Origin: Spartobacteria bacterium UBA695
GTDB lineage: Bacteria; Verrucomicrobiota; Verrucomicrobiia; Chthoniobacterales; Chthoniobacteraceae
Direction: 5' to 3'
Length of the DNA: 64,000 nucleotides
Assembly (NCBI GenBank): GCA_002298145.1
Contig: DBMP01000004.1
Coordinates: forward strand, 72,098 to 136,097
Positions 52,428 to 60,248 of this stretch are shown piece after piece; within the stretch, counting starts at the first letter, position 1; every line of letters begins with the position of its first letter. Below the pieces are notes generated by a model that saw nothing but the letters and a program-made list of their open reading frames with translations, searched no databases and was not told where the DNA came from. The position numbers and the translations under genes are program-made.

Positions 52428-52877
52428 CTAGTTTTGGCTCAACGATACGACGGTTTCCACCGAGTCGTTCTGGCTGGAGGCCTGAGGCGGCCACGAAATT
52501 TTAATCCGGGTAAGCGTTTCGTTTGAGGAAGGCTGCCAGACGGCTTTAATGACTGCCTTGTAACGAGCATCCCCACCCAGCGAGGCGGATGCCGTGCCCA
52601 GGTCATTAAAATAAAGTGTTTGCTGTTGGTTCAGGGTGGAGACGTCGATTTTAAACCGGGGGGACTGCGGGGTGCCCGCAGGGGTCGCCCGCACATCTGC
52701 CGCAAGATCCGTGACTAAATTCATAGCCGCCGTCTGGTTGGTCGCGCTCCGCGCATTGCTTAACCCAATCGGCAACAGTCCGAGGACAGAAACCAGGGAG
52801 AAAGAGGCGATCCCGAGCGCAAGGGTAATCTCCACCAGTGAAAATGCGCTGCGAGCTGTATTTTTTGGCAGGTTCAT
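52428..52877 (-). CDS. Verru_Chthon cassette protein B, copy 3 (GspI-like pseudopilin)
   Basis: A 149-aa prepilin-like protein with SAFSLVEITLALGIASFSLV (Ala at -1, Glu5), followed by LLPIGLSNARSATNQTAAMN as in the other B proteins. It overlaps the end of vccD by 4 nt (52874-52877). Confidence 0.86.
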   Translation of the reverse strand: MNLPKNTARSAFSLVEITLALGIASFSLVSVLGLLPIGLSNARSATNQTAAMNLVTDLAADVRATPAGTPQSPRFKIDVSTLNQQQTLYFNDLGTASASLGGDARYKAVIKAVWQPSSNETLTRIKISWPPQASSQNDSVETVVSLSQN

Positions 52878-53701
52878 GGTCGGTAGATGGTAACTTGGCC
52901 CGTAAGTCCGCTCACATCAATGGCAACAATATTTTGGTTATTGGCTAATGTCGTTCCTCGCGTGGCTTGGATGGCGATTTCTTTGTAAGCAGCCGGGCTG
53001 ATCATGGGTCCGGATTCTGAAAGGGCTTCCCCCTGCGGGCTAAATTGAATCACTCCGCTGGGCACGGACGATCCCTGCGAAACCGGGCTCGGGTTAATCC
53101 CAAACGTATATTTCGCTGTTTTCCCGAGGGGGTATTGGAATGAAAAGAGGAGCGGCTCCGAAGATAGCCCCACGAGATCGGATTGCTTAACAACGCCCGC
53201 GAGGCGAACCCCCACTTTCCGGGCGGTGGCGTCCACGATGTGAACGTTGTTTAACTTAATGAGCTTTCCGATTTGGATGAGCCGGGAGGGTGGGATCACT
53301 TGCACCGATGGATTACTCGATGAGGCGACCGTTTTACTATAAATGGAAGTGCCATCTTTGGAGGCGACTATCGCGATTGCAAGACGCCCGACACCTGATT
53401 GCGCCGGGGTCGCGTCGGCCCTGCTCAGATCTTCCTCGAAAACTCCAACCCAGGTATAGGTATGGTTCACGACGGCATAAGTCCGCGCCTCCTCCAGCGC
53501 GCCCTTGATCATATAGGCAGATGACGTGAGATCTTCCCCGCCTTTGATATTGGTCACGGCAGGCCCCACCAAGGTCATAATCCCCACGGCGATTCCCATC
53601 ACGACAATCAATTCCAGCAGGGAAAAAGCGTGCCTGGACGGTTCCCTAGGGGAAAGAACCTGTTTGACCAAGCCAGGACAAAAACATGCGCTTGTGTTCA
53701 T
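52874..53701 (-). CDS. Verru_Chthon cassette protein D, copy 3 (GspH-like pseudopilin)
   Basis: A 275-aa prepilin-like protein, longer than copies 1 and 2. After a 25-residue leader comes HAFSLLELIVVMGIAVGIMT, then AYMIKGALEEARTYAVVNHT, the GspH-type helix, and the family tail DVSGLTGQVTIYRP. In locus C it is the first cassette gene, giving the order D-B-C-A. Its promoter region (53702-53836) contains the CTGTATACAG palindrome. Confidence 0.86.
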   Translation of the reverse strand: MNTSACFCPGLVKQVLSPREPSRHAFSLLELIVVMGIAVGIMTLVGPAVTNIKGGEDLTSSAYMIKGALEEARTYAVVNHTYTWVGVFEEDLSRADATPAQSGVGRLAIAIVASKDGTSIYSKTVASSSNPSVQVIPPSRLIQIGKLIKLNNVHIVDATARKVGVRLAGVVKQSDLVGLSSEPLLFSFQYPLGKTAKYTFGINPSPVSQGSSVPSGVIQFSPQGEALSESGPMISPAAYKEIAIQATRGTTLANNQNIVAIDVSGLTGQVTIYRP

Positions 53702-53782
53702 GGGGGATTACTGCGGTATCGTAGACCATTACCCGAAGCGTGTAAAGAGCCATTTTATGCTCAGGGGAACATTCTTGTGTCT

Positions 53783-53798
53783 CTGTATACAGGTATTT
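53783..53798. promoter_or_regulatory. Palindromic site before the locus C Vcc operon
   Basis: CTGTATACAGGTATTT, containing the perfect 10-bp palindrome CTGTATACAG, 82 nt before vccD. It shares TATACAG with the site before the dehydrogenase gene and ACAGGTAT with the gntR start, so the GntR-type regulator may act here. Confidence 0.5.
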
Positions 53799-53836
53799 CA
53801 GGGGGGTGTCGGCGCTTTTATCTTTGTGAAAGCCTG

Positions 53837-54889
53837 CTATACCGTAGTTCTAAACGTTTCCGGCACCGATGGCCCGTCAATCCAAACCGGGTCAACCAGG
53901 GTCGTGGTCGCTGAGTGGGTAAATCCGATTTCTCCGTGGCAGAGCAAGCCATCCATGACGTCGATCGCTATATTGCCCATGAGCGCCGGACGAATATCCA
54001 CCCCCGCGTAATGATCCAAGTGGCCCGACGCAAAGAGATGGCAAACCGCCATCTCCCGGGGAAGCGACCATCCATGGCGCTTCGCCGCAGCCTCCAGCGC
54101 CAAGTGGTTATGGATTAACAATACATCCGGTTTGTCTCGGCCTCGCAACTCCGCCATCCCGCGATGGAGAAATTCCGCTTCATCCATCCAGCGGCCTCGC
54201 ATTTCGGGAAACTCTTCCCCAATGCCCGCCAAGGCGCTCAATTTTTCAGGGCCAAACCGCCCGGCCTCCATTCCCGGTTTCAAATAAAGCGGCCGGCGAT
54301 ACCCCCGCCTGCGCAGTTGCAGCAGCGCCAGCCGCATCACTTCGTAGTCGTTGCTGCGCAATTGGTGGAACGGCGCGTTTTCGCAAAAATCAATCATACT
54401 CAATAACGCAAACGCCGAGAATGCTCTCAACGCCTCCTCCACCGGTTGCATATTCGCATGAACCAGGATACCGCGAATGCCTCGCGCCCCGAGCATCTCC
54501 GCAAGCCGCCGCTGGGGAGCCGCCTCCCGGGGGAGTTCATGGCATTCGATTTTATAGCCAAGCTCCCCGGAGCGTTGCCGCATCCCCTCCAGCAGCCCTT
54601 TCCGAATCGGCCAGTTTTCCCAATCTTTAAAAGAGGTTTCGCCGCGTTGAAGCTGGTAGAGGAATGCCAGATTCTCACGATAGTGGACGGGCCTCCGCGC
54701 CCGCCGGTAACTGGCCAGCGCCGACATCGCGGGATTGGGCACATACCCCATTTGCCGCGCAATCGCCTGGATCTGTTCGCGCCTCGTCTCGGAGATCAGC
54801 GGACTATTGCGCAAAGCCATGGAAACCGTGGCCACGGAGACACTGGCTTCACGAGCGATATCGCGCAAAACTACAGGTCGGCTCGGCAT
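53837..54889 (-). CDS. LacI-family transcriptional regulator (locus C, first)
   Basis: A 350-aa regulator with helix-turn-helix RDIAREASVSVATVSMALRN, followed by SPLISETRREQIQAIARQMG. The sensor domain shows RGIRGILVHANMQPVEEALR and GYRRPLYLKPGMEAGRF. It ends WIDGPSVPETFRTTV, the Verrucomicrobia-style tail. It diverges from the GH130-like gene across a short gap that holds GTTTAACTAATTAAAT, a likely operator. It reads towards the Vcc operon with a 135-nt gap. Confidence 0.92.
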   Translation of the reverse strand: MPSRPVVLRDIAREASVSVATVSMALRNSPLISETRREQIQAIARQMGYVPNPAMSALASYRRARRPVHYRENLAFLYQLQRGETSFKDWENWPIRKGLLEGMRQRSGELGYKIECHELPREAAPQRRLAEMLGARGIRGILVHANMQPVEEALRAFSAFALLSMIDFCENAPFHQLRSNDYEVMRLALLQLRRRGYRRPLYLKPGMEAGRFGPEKLSALAGIGEEFPEMRGRWMDEAEFLHRGMAELRGRDKPDVLLIHNHLALEAAAKRHGWSLPREMAVCHLFASGHLDHYAGVDIRPALMGNIAIDVMDGLLCHGEIGFTHSATTTLVDPVWIDGPSVPETFRTTV

Positions 54890-54911
54890 GATTGCAGGGG
54901 GGCGGCTGTCA

Positions 54912-54927
54912 GTTTAACTAATTAAAT
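54912..54927. promoter_or_regulatory. GTTTAAC-type operator between lacI and the GH130-like gene (locus C)
   Basis: GTTTAACTAATTAAAT, with arms TTTAA/TTAAA. It sits in the short divergent gap, so a bound repressor could block both genes. Confidence 0.55.
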
Positions 54928-54976
54928 TTCCCCGATATTGAAAGCAAAAACAGAAAGCTGTTTTGTGTTTCCAGCT

Positions 54977-55942
54977 ATGGAATCACCTCGTATCGATGCC
55001 ACGCATATCCTCAATCGCCATTCCGCGAACCCCATCTTAAAGTTGGAAGACTACCCCGGGGTCGCGCAAATCTACAACCCATCCCCCGCCCAGCTTGGAG
55101 ATGAAACCATCCTGCTGGTTTCGGTGGTGGAGCACGCCGCAACCCGTGGCTATGGGCGGGACGTGGGCCAGACCCGCGTCGCCCGAAGCAACGACGGCGT
55201 TCATTTCACCTTGGGCAAGGAGAACTTCATCGACGTTCAGTCCGAGGAGCACCCCTGGTCCCTATACCACCACTTCATCGATAACCGTGTGAGTTGCATC
55301 GACGGAGTCCATTACATCGTCACTCCCGTCATGGTGCATGGATTCGATGGCCCGGTGGGGATGCTGGGGCGCACGGTGGATTTTAAAAATTATGAGCGCC
55401 TGGGGATCATCACCCAGCCGCGCAACCGCGGGGCCTCCCTCTTCCCGGAGAAAGTCGGCGGGCTCTACTGGAAACTCGACCGCCCCGGTGGCGGCGACGG
55501 GAGCAACGGCGACATTTGGATCAGCTCTTCGCCGGACCTTCTTCATTGGGGAAATTACCAGCCACTGCTCGCGGCGGGCTACCGGTATTGGAATGTCGAA
55601 AAGATCGGGCCGACCCCTCCCATCAAAACGCCCCGTGGCTGGCTTGATATCATCCACGGCGTGTTCTCACCCGCGGGCGGCACGTATTATTACATCGGCG
55701 CCATCCTGTTGGATCTGGAACAACCGTGGAAGATCATCGGACGAACCAATAGCTGGATTCTCTCCCCTCAGGCGGGTTACGAACGCACGGGAAACTGCGA
55801 CAACGTCGTCTTCCCCTGCGGGGCCTTGGGCGATTGGGAAAAGGATGAGCTGCGCCTTTACTACGGAGCCACCGACGACAAAATTTGCCTGGCAACCGGT
55901 TCGATAAGGCAGTTGGTCGAAGCGTGCGAACGGCAAATCTAA
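54977..55942 (+). CDS. GH130-like enzyme (locus C)
   Basis: A 321-aa five-bladed-propeller enzyme without a signal peptide. It aligns with the locus A GH130 protein at SPAQLGDETILLVSV, RGASLFPEKVGGLYWKLDRP, DIWISSSPDLLHWGNYQPLL and RTGNCDNVVFPCGALGD. The family DPRI segment is changed to DNRV (FIDNRVSCIDGVHYIV), so specificity may differ. The ATG at 54977 was chosen; the frame opening at 54938 lies close to the operator. A strong terminator follows at 55964-56000. Confidence 0.84.
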   Translation: MESPRIDATHILNRHSANPILKLEDYPGVAQIYNPSPAQLGDETILLVSVVEHAATRGYGRDVGQTRVARSNDGVHFTLGKENFIDVQSEEHPWSLYHHFIDNRVSCIDGVHYIVTPVMVHGFDGPVGMLGRTVDFKNYERLGIITQPRNRGASLFPEKVGGLYWKLDRPGGGDGSNGDIWISSSPDLLHWGNYQPLLAAGYRYWNVEKIGPTPPIKTPRGWLDIIHGVFSPAGGTYYYIGAILLDLEQPWKIIGRTNSWILSPQAGYERTGNCDNVVFPCGALGDWEKDELRLYYGATDDKICLATGSIRQLVEACERQI

Positions 55943-55963
55943 AACATCACGTTCGAAGTCCAA

Positions 55964-56000
55964 GGCATTCGCGTCTCGTGGGCGCGAATGCCTTTTTTTT
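55964..56000 (+). terminator. Rho-independent terminator of the locus C GH130-like gene
   Basis: A perfect 10-bp stem, GGCATTCGCG/CGCGAATGCC, with a 9-nt loop, followed by eight T residues, 22 nt after the stop codon. Confidence 0.92.
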
Positions 56001-56025
56001 AGGTTCAACGCAGCCACAACAATAC

Positions 56026-56061
56026 AAAGCCGCCGCGACTTCAATCAGCCGCGGCGGCTTT
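56026..56061. terminator. Bidirectional hairpin between the GH130-like and PATR genes
   Basis: A perfect 12-bp stem, AAAGCCGCCGCG/CGCGGCGGCTTT, with a 12-nt loop. A/T ends on both sides suit termination from either strand. It lies 49 nt from the end of the convergent PATR gene. Confidence 0.75.
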
Positions 56062-56109
56062 GGATGTTAATGGATTTCCGCCAGCACCCCAGCCAGCAAA
56101 ATCCTCCCC

Positions 56110-58908
56110 TTATAACACACTGGAATGATCCCGACGGCGCAGGCGTTGGGCAAAGCCCAGCATGCCGACTCCGCCCACGAGCATGGCCCAAGTGGCGGGC
56201 TCGGGAACTACCGTCAGAGTCACATCGTTATATTGGCTGTCGCTTTCGGCCTTGCCCTTGAAACTCAAGAGGTATTCCGTACCGCCTGAGGTGAACGTGT
56301 AGTCAGAATTCGAGGTGAGCGTGTAGGTGCTGGCACTCGTAATGATCGTGGAGAAGTAACCCGTCGTCGTGCCACTGCCGGTGTTGTCGATGAGGACGAT
56401 GGTTTCGCCCAGCGTTAATCCGCTCAGCGTGGTAAGATCCAACGCTCCGGCAAGGGAGACATTCCCGCTGACCTGCACTTGGTCATAGGAGGTTCCCGCC
56501 ACCGAACCGCTCACTCCGGCCACCAGCTTGGAGGTGGCGTCTGCGGTGAAGTCGCCCCCGACCTTCGTGAACCCGGAACCATTGGAGGAGGCAAGGGTGC
56601 CGCTGGTCAGCGCGAGAGTGCCCGTCACGGTGCTGTTGCCTTTCAGCAAGCCGCTGACGGTAGCGCTTCCGTTAATGGTACCGTTAGTGACGTTCAACGT
56701 GGCGGTTTGAGAAACGACAAGTGCGCTGGTGGATTTAGTGGTGCCGCTCAACGTAGTGGTGCCGTCGGCCACCTTCACGCTGCTGGCGATGTTGTAGCCG
56801 CTGAGCGTGCTGGTGCCATGGAGCGTGGTCGCCCCCAAGGTCAAGCCACTGTCGCTGCCGTTGACGGTGCCGCTGCTGACGCCAACGGTTCCGCTGACGG
56901 AACCGCTACCCGCCAAGGTTGCCCCGACGCCCACGCTTACCGCACTGGCTGCGGCGATCGAGCCATTGACGGTAAGGGTTCCACCGGCAATGGTGGTGGC
57001 CCCGGTGTAATTATTCACTCCACTAAGAACCTGATTGCCACTGCCGTTTTTCGTCAAGGAAATCACGCCCGCGCCATCGGTAATCCCCCCCGAGAAGGCG
57101 CCATCGCCGCTAGTGGTATTAAGCGTCAACGTTGCCGTGCCGCTGGTGGTGTTACGAATGGTTCCCCCACCGTTCAGGCCCCCGGCGACCCCCGCGCCGG
57201 TTTCAGTAAGGTTCTTGCCCGTCAAATCAAGAATCGAGTTGGAGTTGACCGTAACGCCGGAAGCCAACTGCAGGGCGGAAGCGAGCGTTAGCGTCGAGAC
57301 ATTGGTGCCATCGCCAACCTTCAGGCTGCCCAACGTCGCAAGTCCCTTGGCAGACGAACCCGTCAGTGAGGAGGAGGCACCGGTGCCGGTGTAATAGAAC
57401 GTCGTGGAGGCATCCATGGTTCCCACGGCTCCCGTTCCACCCGATGCATAGAGGCTCAAGTTATTGGTAGTGCCGCCCGCAGTTGCCTGGAGCACGATAT
57501 TTTGCCCCGATCCGCCGATAGTATAGGGAGTCGTTGACGTACTGTTATTTGTCAGATTGAAAGACTTCGCCTTGAATGCGCCGCCCGCCACGGAAGATTG
57601 CAGCACCCACTGGTAGGCGTTTGCCGACGTACCAGCGGGACTCCATGCGGAACTGACCAGGCTGCCGTCGTAGGTATAGCCAGCCAAGTCAAGGGTATTT
57701 GCACCCGCACTCGTGAAGCTGTACGAATTGCCGATCAAGGCCGCCGTGCTATAGGGCGTCAAATTGCTCCCCATCTTCACCGTGCCGGAGGTACCCGCTC
57801 CCAGATCCATCTCGATGGTGCCGATATTGGCCCCCGCCGCGGTAACTGCGAGCGTCTTGGTGTCCGTACCACGCATATAGATATTATACAACGCTACGGC
57901 GGAAGTCAGGCTCTGGGCGCCAGAGGTATTAAACGAAAAGGCGGGGCCAGGAGACAGCGCGTCGCCGGTATTGGCTTGCAGGGTCACTCCTGATCCAATG
58001 GTGTTGGTGGCGCCCTTCAACTGGATGTACCCCGTATACCCTTTTTGGATAATCGTGCCTCCCGTGGCGGTAAAATTGCCATTAATGACCAACCGGGTCG
58101 CGCTGTATGCACTTTTACTGCCGGTATTAATCCCCTGCAACTGCAGGGTTCCGGATGAGAGCGTCAGGCTGGAGTTAAGGATAGCACTCACCAACATCCC
58201 CGTCCCCGACCCCGTCCCCGTGCTCGCCGCGACAATGAACGAGCCCCCCTGGATATTCAAAGCGGAGCTTAGCGCAACATTAACCGTTTCGCCGCCGCTA
58301 TAAATGCTCGAACTGGTGTCCCCCACCATCACCGTGGCCCCGTTGCCTATATTCAGTGTGCTCCCAGACAGCGCCGTCCACGTGCTGGCAGCCGTGCCAA
58401 GCCCGGAGGTCAGGTTGATGATCGTGGTGCCGGACGCGGCCGAACCCACCGTCCCCAGAGTGACATTCCCGCCAATAGTCAGCACTGCTCCGGAAGTCGT
58501 GGGGGCCCCCGTATTTGAGATGACCACCGTACCGCCATTCGTGGCGTTCAGGGAAAGAGCGCCCCCGACCTTCAAGGAGTCGCCCGCCCCGATCTGAAGC
58601 GTATTGACCACCGACGCCGTGGATTCATTGATCGTAAGGTTGCTAATCGTCGAGGAAGTCAGGGTGTAGGAAACCGTCTGATTGGTGGAACTGGTGTCGA
58701 TCAACACACTATCCGTCGTAGCCCCCGCCGTCCCCGGGTAGGCTGATGAAGGGAGCCAGTTGGCCGCCGTTCCCCACGTCGAGCTTCCTCCATTCCATGT
58801 ATAGGTTGCTGCGTTGGCGTGAAGGGCGCTTGCTACAAATGCAAGGACGCAAGCCTTACTAATTAAAGAGCGGCCGCCTTTGCTGCCGGGAAGATTTTTT
58901 GCTGCCAT
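56110..58908 (-). CDS. PATR beta-strand-repeat surface protein with PEP-CTERM signal (locus C)
   Basis: A 932-aa exported protein: signal peptide (SLISKACVLAFVASALHANA), then YTWNGGSSTWGTAANWLPSS, a start common in this group. Beta-strand repeats include GSGNQVLSGVNNYTGATT. It ends VVPEPATWAMLVGGVGMLG then QRLRRRD, a PEP-CTERM signal. From about residue 690 on, it closely follows the locus A protein (VSGLLKGNSTVTG, GTTTGYFSTIITS, YNDVTLTVVPEP), which points to duplication or gene conversion. GTTTATAGTTAC lies about 190 nt upstream on the minus strand. Confidence 0.88.
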   Translation of the reverse strand: MAAKNLPGSKGGRSLISKACVLAFVASALHANAATYTWNGGSSTWGTAANWLPSSAYPGTAGATTDSVLIDTSSTNQTVSYTLTSSTISNLTINESTASVVNTLQIGAGDSLKVGGALSLNATNGGTVVISNTGAPTTSGAVLTIGGNVTLGTVGSAASGTTIINLTSGLGTAASTWTALSGSTLNIGNGATVMVGDTSSSIYSGGETVNVALSSALNIQGGSFIVAASTGTGSGTGMLVSAILNSSLTLSSGTLQLQGINTGSKSAYSATRLVINGNFTATGGTIIQKGYTGYIQLKGATNTIGSGVTLQANTGDALSPGPAFSFNTSGAQSLTSAVALYNIYMRGTDTKTLAVTAAGANIGTIEMDLGAGTSGTVKMGSNLTPYSTAALIGNSYSFTSAGANTLDLAGYTYDGSLVSSAWSPAGTSANAYQWVLQSSVAGGAFKAKSFNLTNNSTSTTPYTIGGSGQNIVLQATAGGTTNNLSLYASGGTGAVGTMDASTTFYYTGTGASSSLTGSSAKGLATLGSLKVGDGTNVSTLTLASALQLASGVTVNSNSILDLTGKNLTETGAGVAGGLNGGGTIRNTTSGTATLTLNTTSGDGAFSGGITDGAGVISLTKNGSGNQVLSGVNNYTGATTIAGGTLTVNGSIAAASAVSVGVGATLAGSGSVSGTVGVSSGTVNGSDSGLTLGATTLHGTSTLSGYNIASSVKVADGTTTLSGTTKSTSALVVSQTATLNVTNGTINGSATVSGLLKGNSTVTGTLALTSGTLASSNGSGFTKVGGDFTADATSKLVAGVSGSVAGTSYDQVQVSGNVSLAGALDLTTLSGLTLGETIVLIDNTGSGTTTGYFSTIITSASTYTLTSNSDYTFTSGGTEYLLSFKGKAESDSQYNDVTLTVVPEPATWAMLVGGVGMLGFAQRLRRRDHSSVL

Positions 58909-59095
58909 AGGGGTGATGTTTGGGATTTGGAATGGGGTTGCATCGCATCTCGCCTCGCATTTTTGTAATGCCTGGAAAGATGCGCACCTGCCATAGTCGC
59001 CACCGGAAATGCAATGAACTGCACCAACCGGGTAGACAATATGGTCATGCCCTTCGTTTTGCCCTAGAGACGGAATATTTCAATGCGGCAAACAG

Positions 59096-59109
59096 GTGTA
59101 ACTATAAAC
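59096..59109 (-). promoter_or_regulatory. GTTTATAGTTA site before the locus C PATR gene
   Basis: On the minus strand, GTTTATAGTTACAC. The first 11 bases equal those of the site at 62441-62454 before the small binding protein. Confidence 0.4.
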
Positions 59110-59148
59110 CTAAGGATTGTCTAAAAACCTTCGCGGAAAACAGAGCGC

Positions 59149-60183
59149 CTAAACGATCGTTTTGGGGAGATTCATCCGCCGCAAGGTCTTGCCAGGATGC
59201 CACGTTCCCTCAATCAACAAGCATCTCCGAACCGAAGGCACCCCTCGTTCATTGCGCTGGAGTTGCCCAATGAGGAGGTCGACCGCCGCCACCCCGACTG
59301 CCGGGAAATTGTGATCCATTCCGCTGCGTTCCACGGAATTGCTCTGCAAATGGCCGACCCCAATCTCCTCTGGAATCTTGAAGCCTTTTTCAGACAGCCA
59401 ATCCCCGACGTCCTCGTTGTCGGTCACAATACAATCAGGCCGGTATTTGCCAATCCACTCCGGCAGCATTTCCAGCGAAGCATGAAGAAGCGGCGGAATC
59501 CGGTCCTTTTTTTCCAGACGCTGTTGCTCAAAAAGAAACGGCGCCACGTAATTATGATCCATCCGTTCGTCGTGGAACGGATTCATAAACATCCCCGGCC
59601 TGCGATAGCCCAGCGACGACAATTTGCGCATCAGCTGGACCGTGAGGGCGGAAAAGTGCGTAGTGGTCATGTGGAACCGGGGCCGCGCAAGGCTGTACCC
59701 GAAGGTCACCGTCGAAAACCGCTCCCATTCGAGATTGAGATGCCCTCTTGCCTGTGGCCTGGGCGCGACCAACAGCCCCGTAATGCCTCTTGAGTATAAT
59801 ATTTTACTCATCCGGGAGGGCGTCATTCCCGGCTCTTTCAGCCAGAAATACTCAATATGATAACCCAACTCGGAGGCGCGTCCGCAAGCGGCTTCGTAAT
59901 AACTCAGGATAAAATTACGATGCGTCCTCCATTGCCCGTCTTCGGGAGAATCGCTAAGCCATGCCAGGGGGCACGCTTTGGTGATCGCCGACGCCTCCTT
60001 GCGATAAGCGATCAACGCCGAAAGCATGGGATCGGGCGCGTATCCAAGGCTTGCGGCGGTTTCTCTGATGCGTTTCGTGAGTTCCGGCGAAACTTTCTGG
60101 AGCCCGCGCAAGGCATACGAAACCGCCATGGTGGAACAGCCGCAAGCCTGCGCGACATCTTTGAGTGTAATCCGGGGGGGCAC
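59149..60183 (-). CDS. LacI-family transcriptional regulator (locus C, second)
   Basis: A regulator of about 344 aa. The helix-turn-helix is TLKDVAQACGCSTMAVSYAL, followed by GLQKVSPELTKRIRETAASL. The sensor domain ends with LIEGTWHPGKTLR, the tail shared with the locus B regulator. The frame opens with a TTG at 60201, but a GTG at 60183 leaves the likely operator (60186-60199) outside the gene; the true start is uncertain. It diverges from the heparinase/alginate-lyase-like gene and probably controls it. It reads towards the PATR gene with a 240-nt gap. Confidence 0.9.
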   Translation of the reverse strand: MPPRITLKDVAQACGCSTMAVSYALRGLQKVSPELTKRIRETAASLGYAPDPMLSALIAYRKEASAITKACPLAWLSDSPEDGQWRTHRNFILSYYEAACGRASELGYHIEYFWLKEPGMTPSRMSKILYSRGITGLLVAPRPQARGHLNLEWERFSTVTFGYSLARPRFHMTTTHFSALTVQLMRKLSSLGYRRPGMFMNPFHDERMDHNYVAPFLFEQQRLEKKDRIPPLLHASLEMLPEWIGKYRPDCIVTDNEDVGDWLSEKGFKIPEEIGVGHLQSNSVERSGMDHNFPAVGVAAVDLLIGQLQRNERGVPSVRRCLLIEGTWHPGKTLRRMNLPKTIV

Positions 60184-60185
60184 TA

Positions 60186-60199
60186 CTTTAAAGTTAAAC
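60186..60199. promoter_or_regulatory. GTTTAACTTTAAAG operator in the lacI/lyase divergent gap
   Basis: On the minus strand, GTTTAACTTTAAAG. It lies between the divergent lacI and lyase genes and resembles the site at 54912-54927. Confidence 0.55.
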
Positions 60200-60248
60200 A
60201 AAAATTGTGCTTCCGTTCAAGCCCTATACATTGGCAACGTCTCCCGCA

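Noticed and set aside
59151..59162. Perfect palindrome AAACGATCGTTT as an operator
   Set aside because: It overlaps the last codons and stop of the lacI gene at 59149 and is not near a promoter; more likely coincidence.
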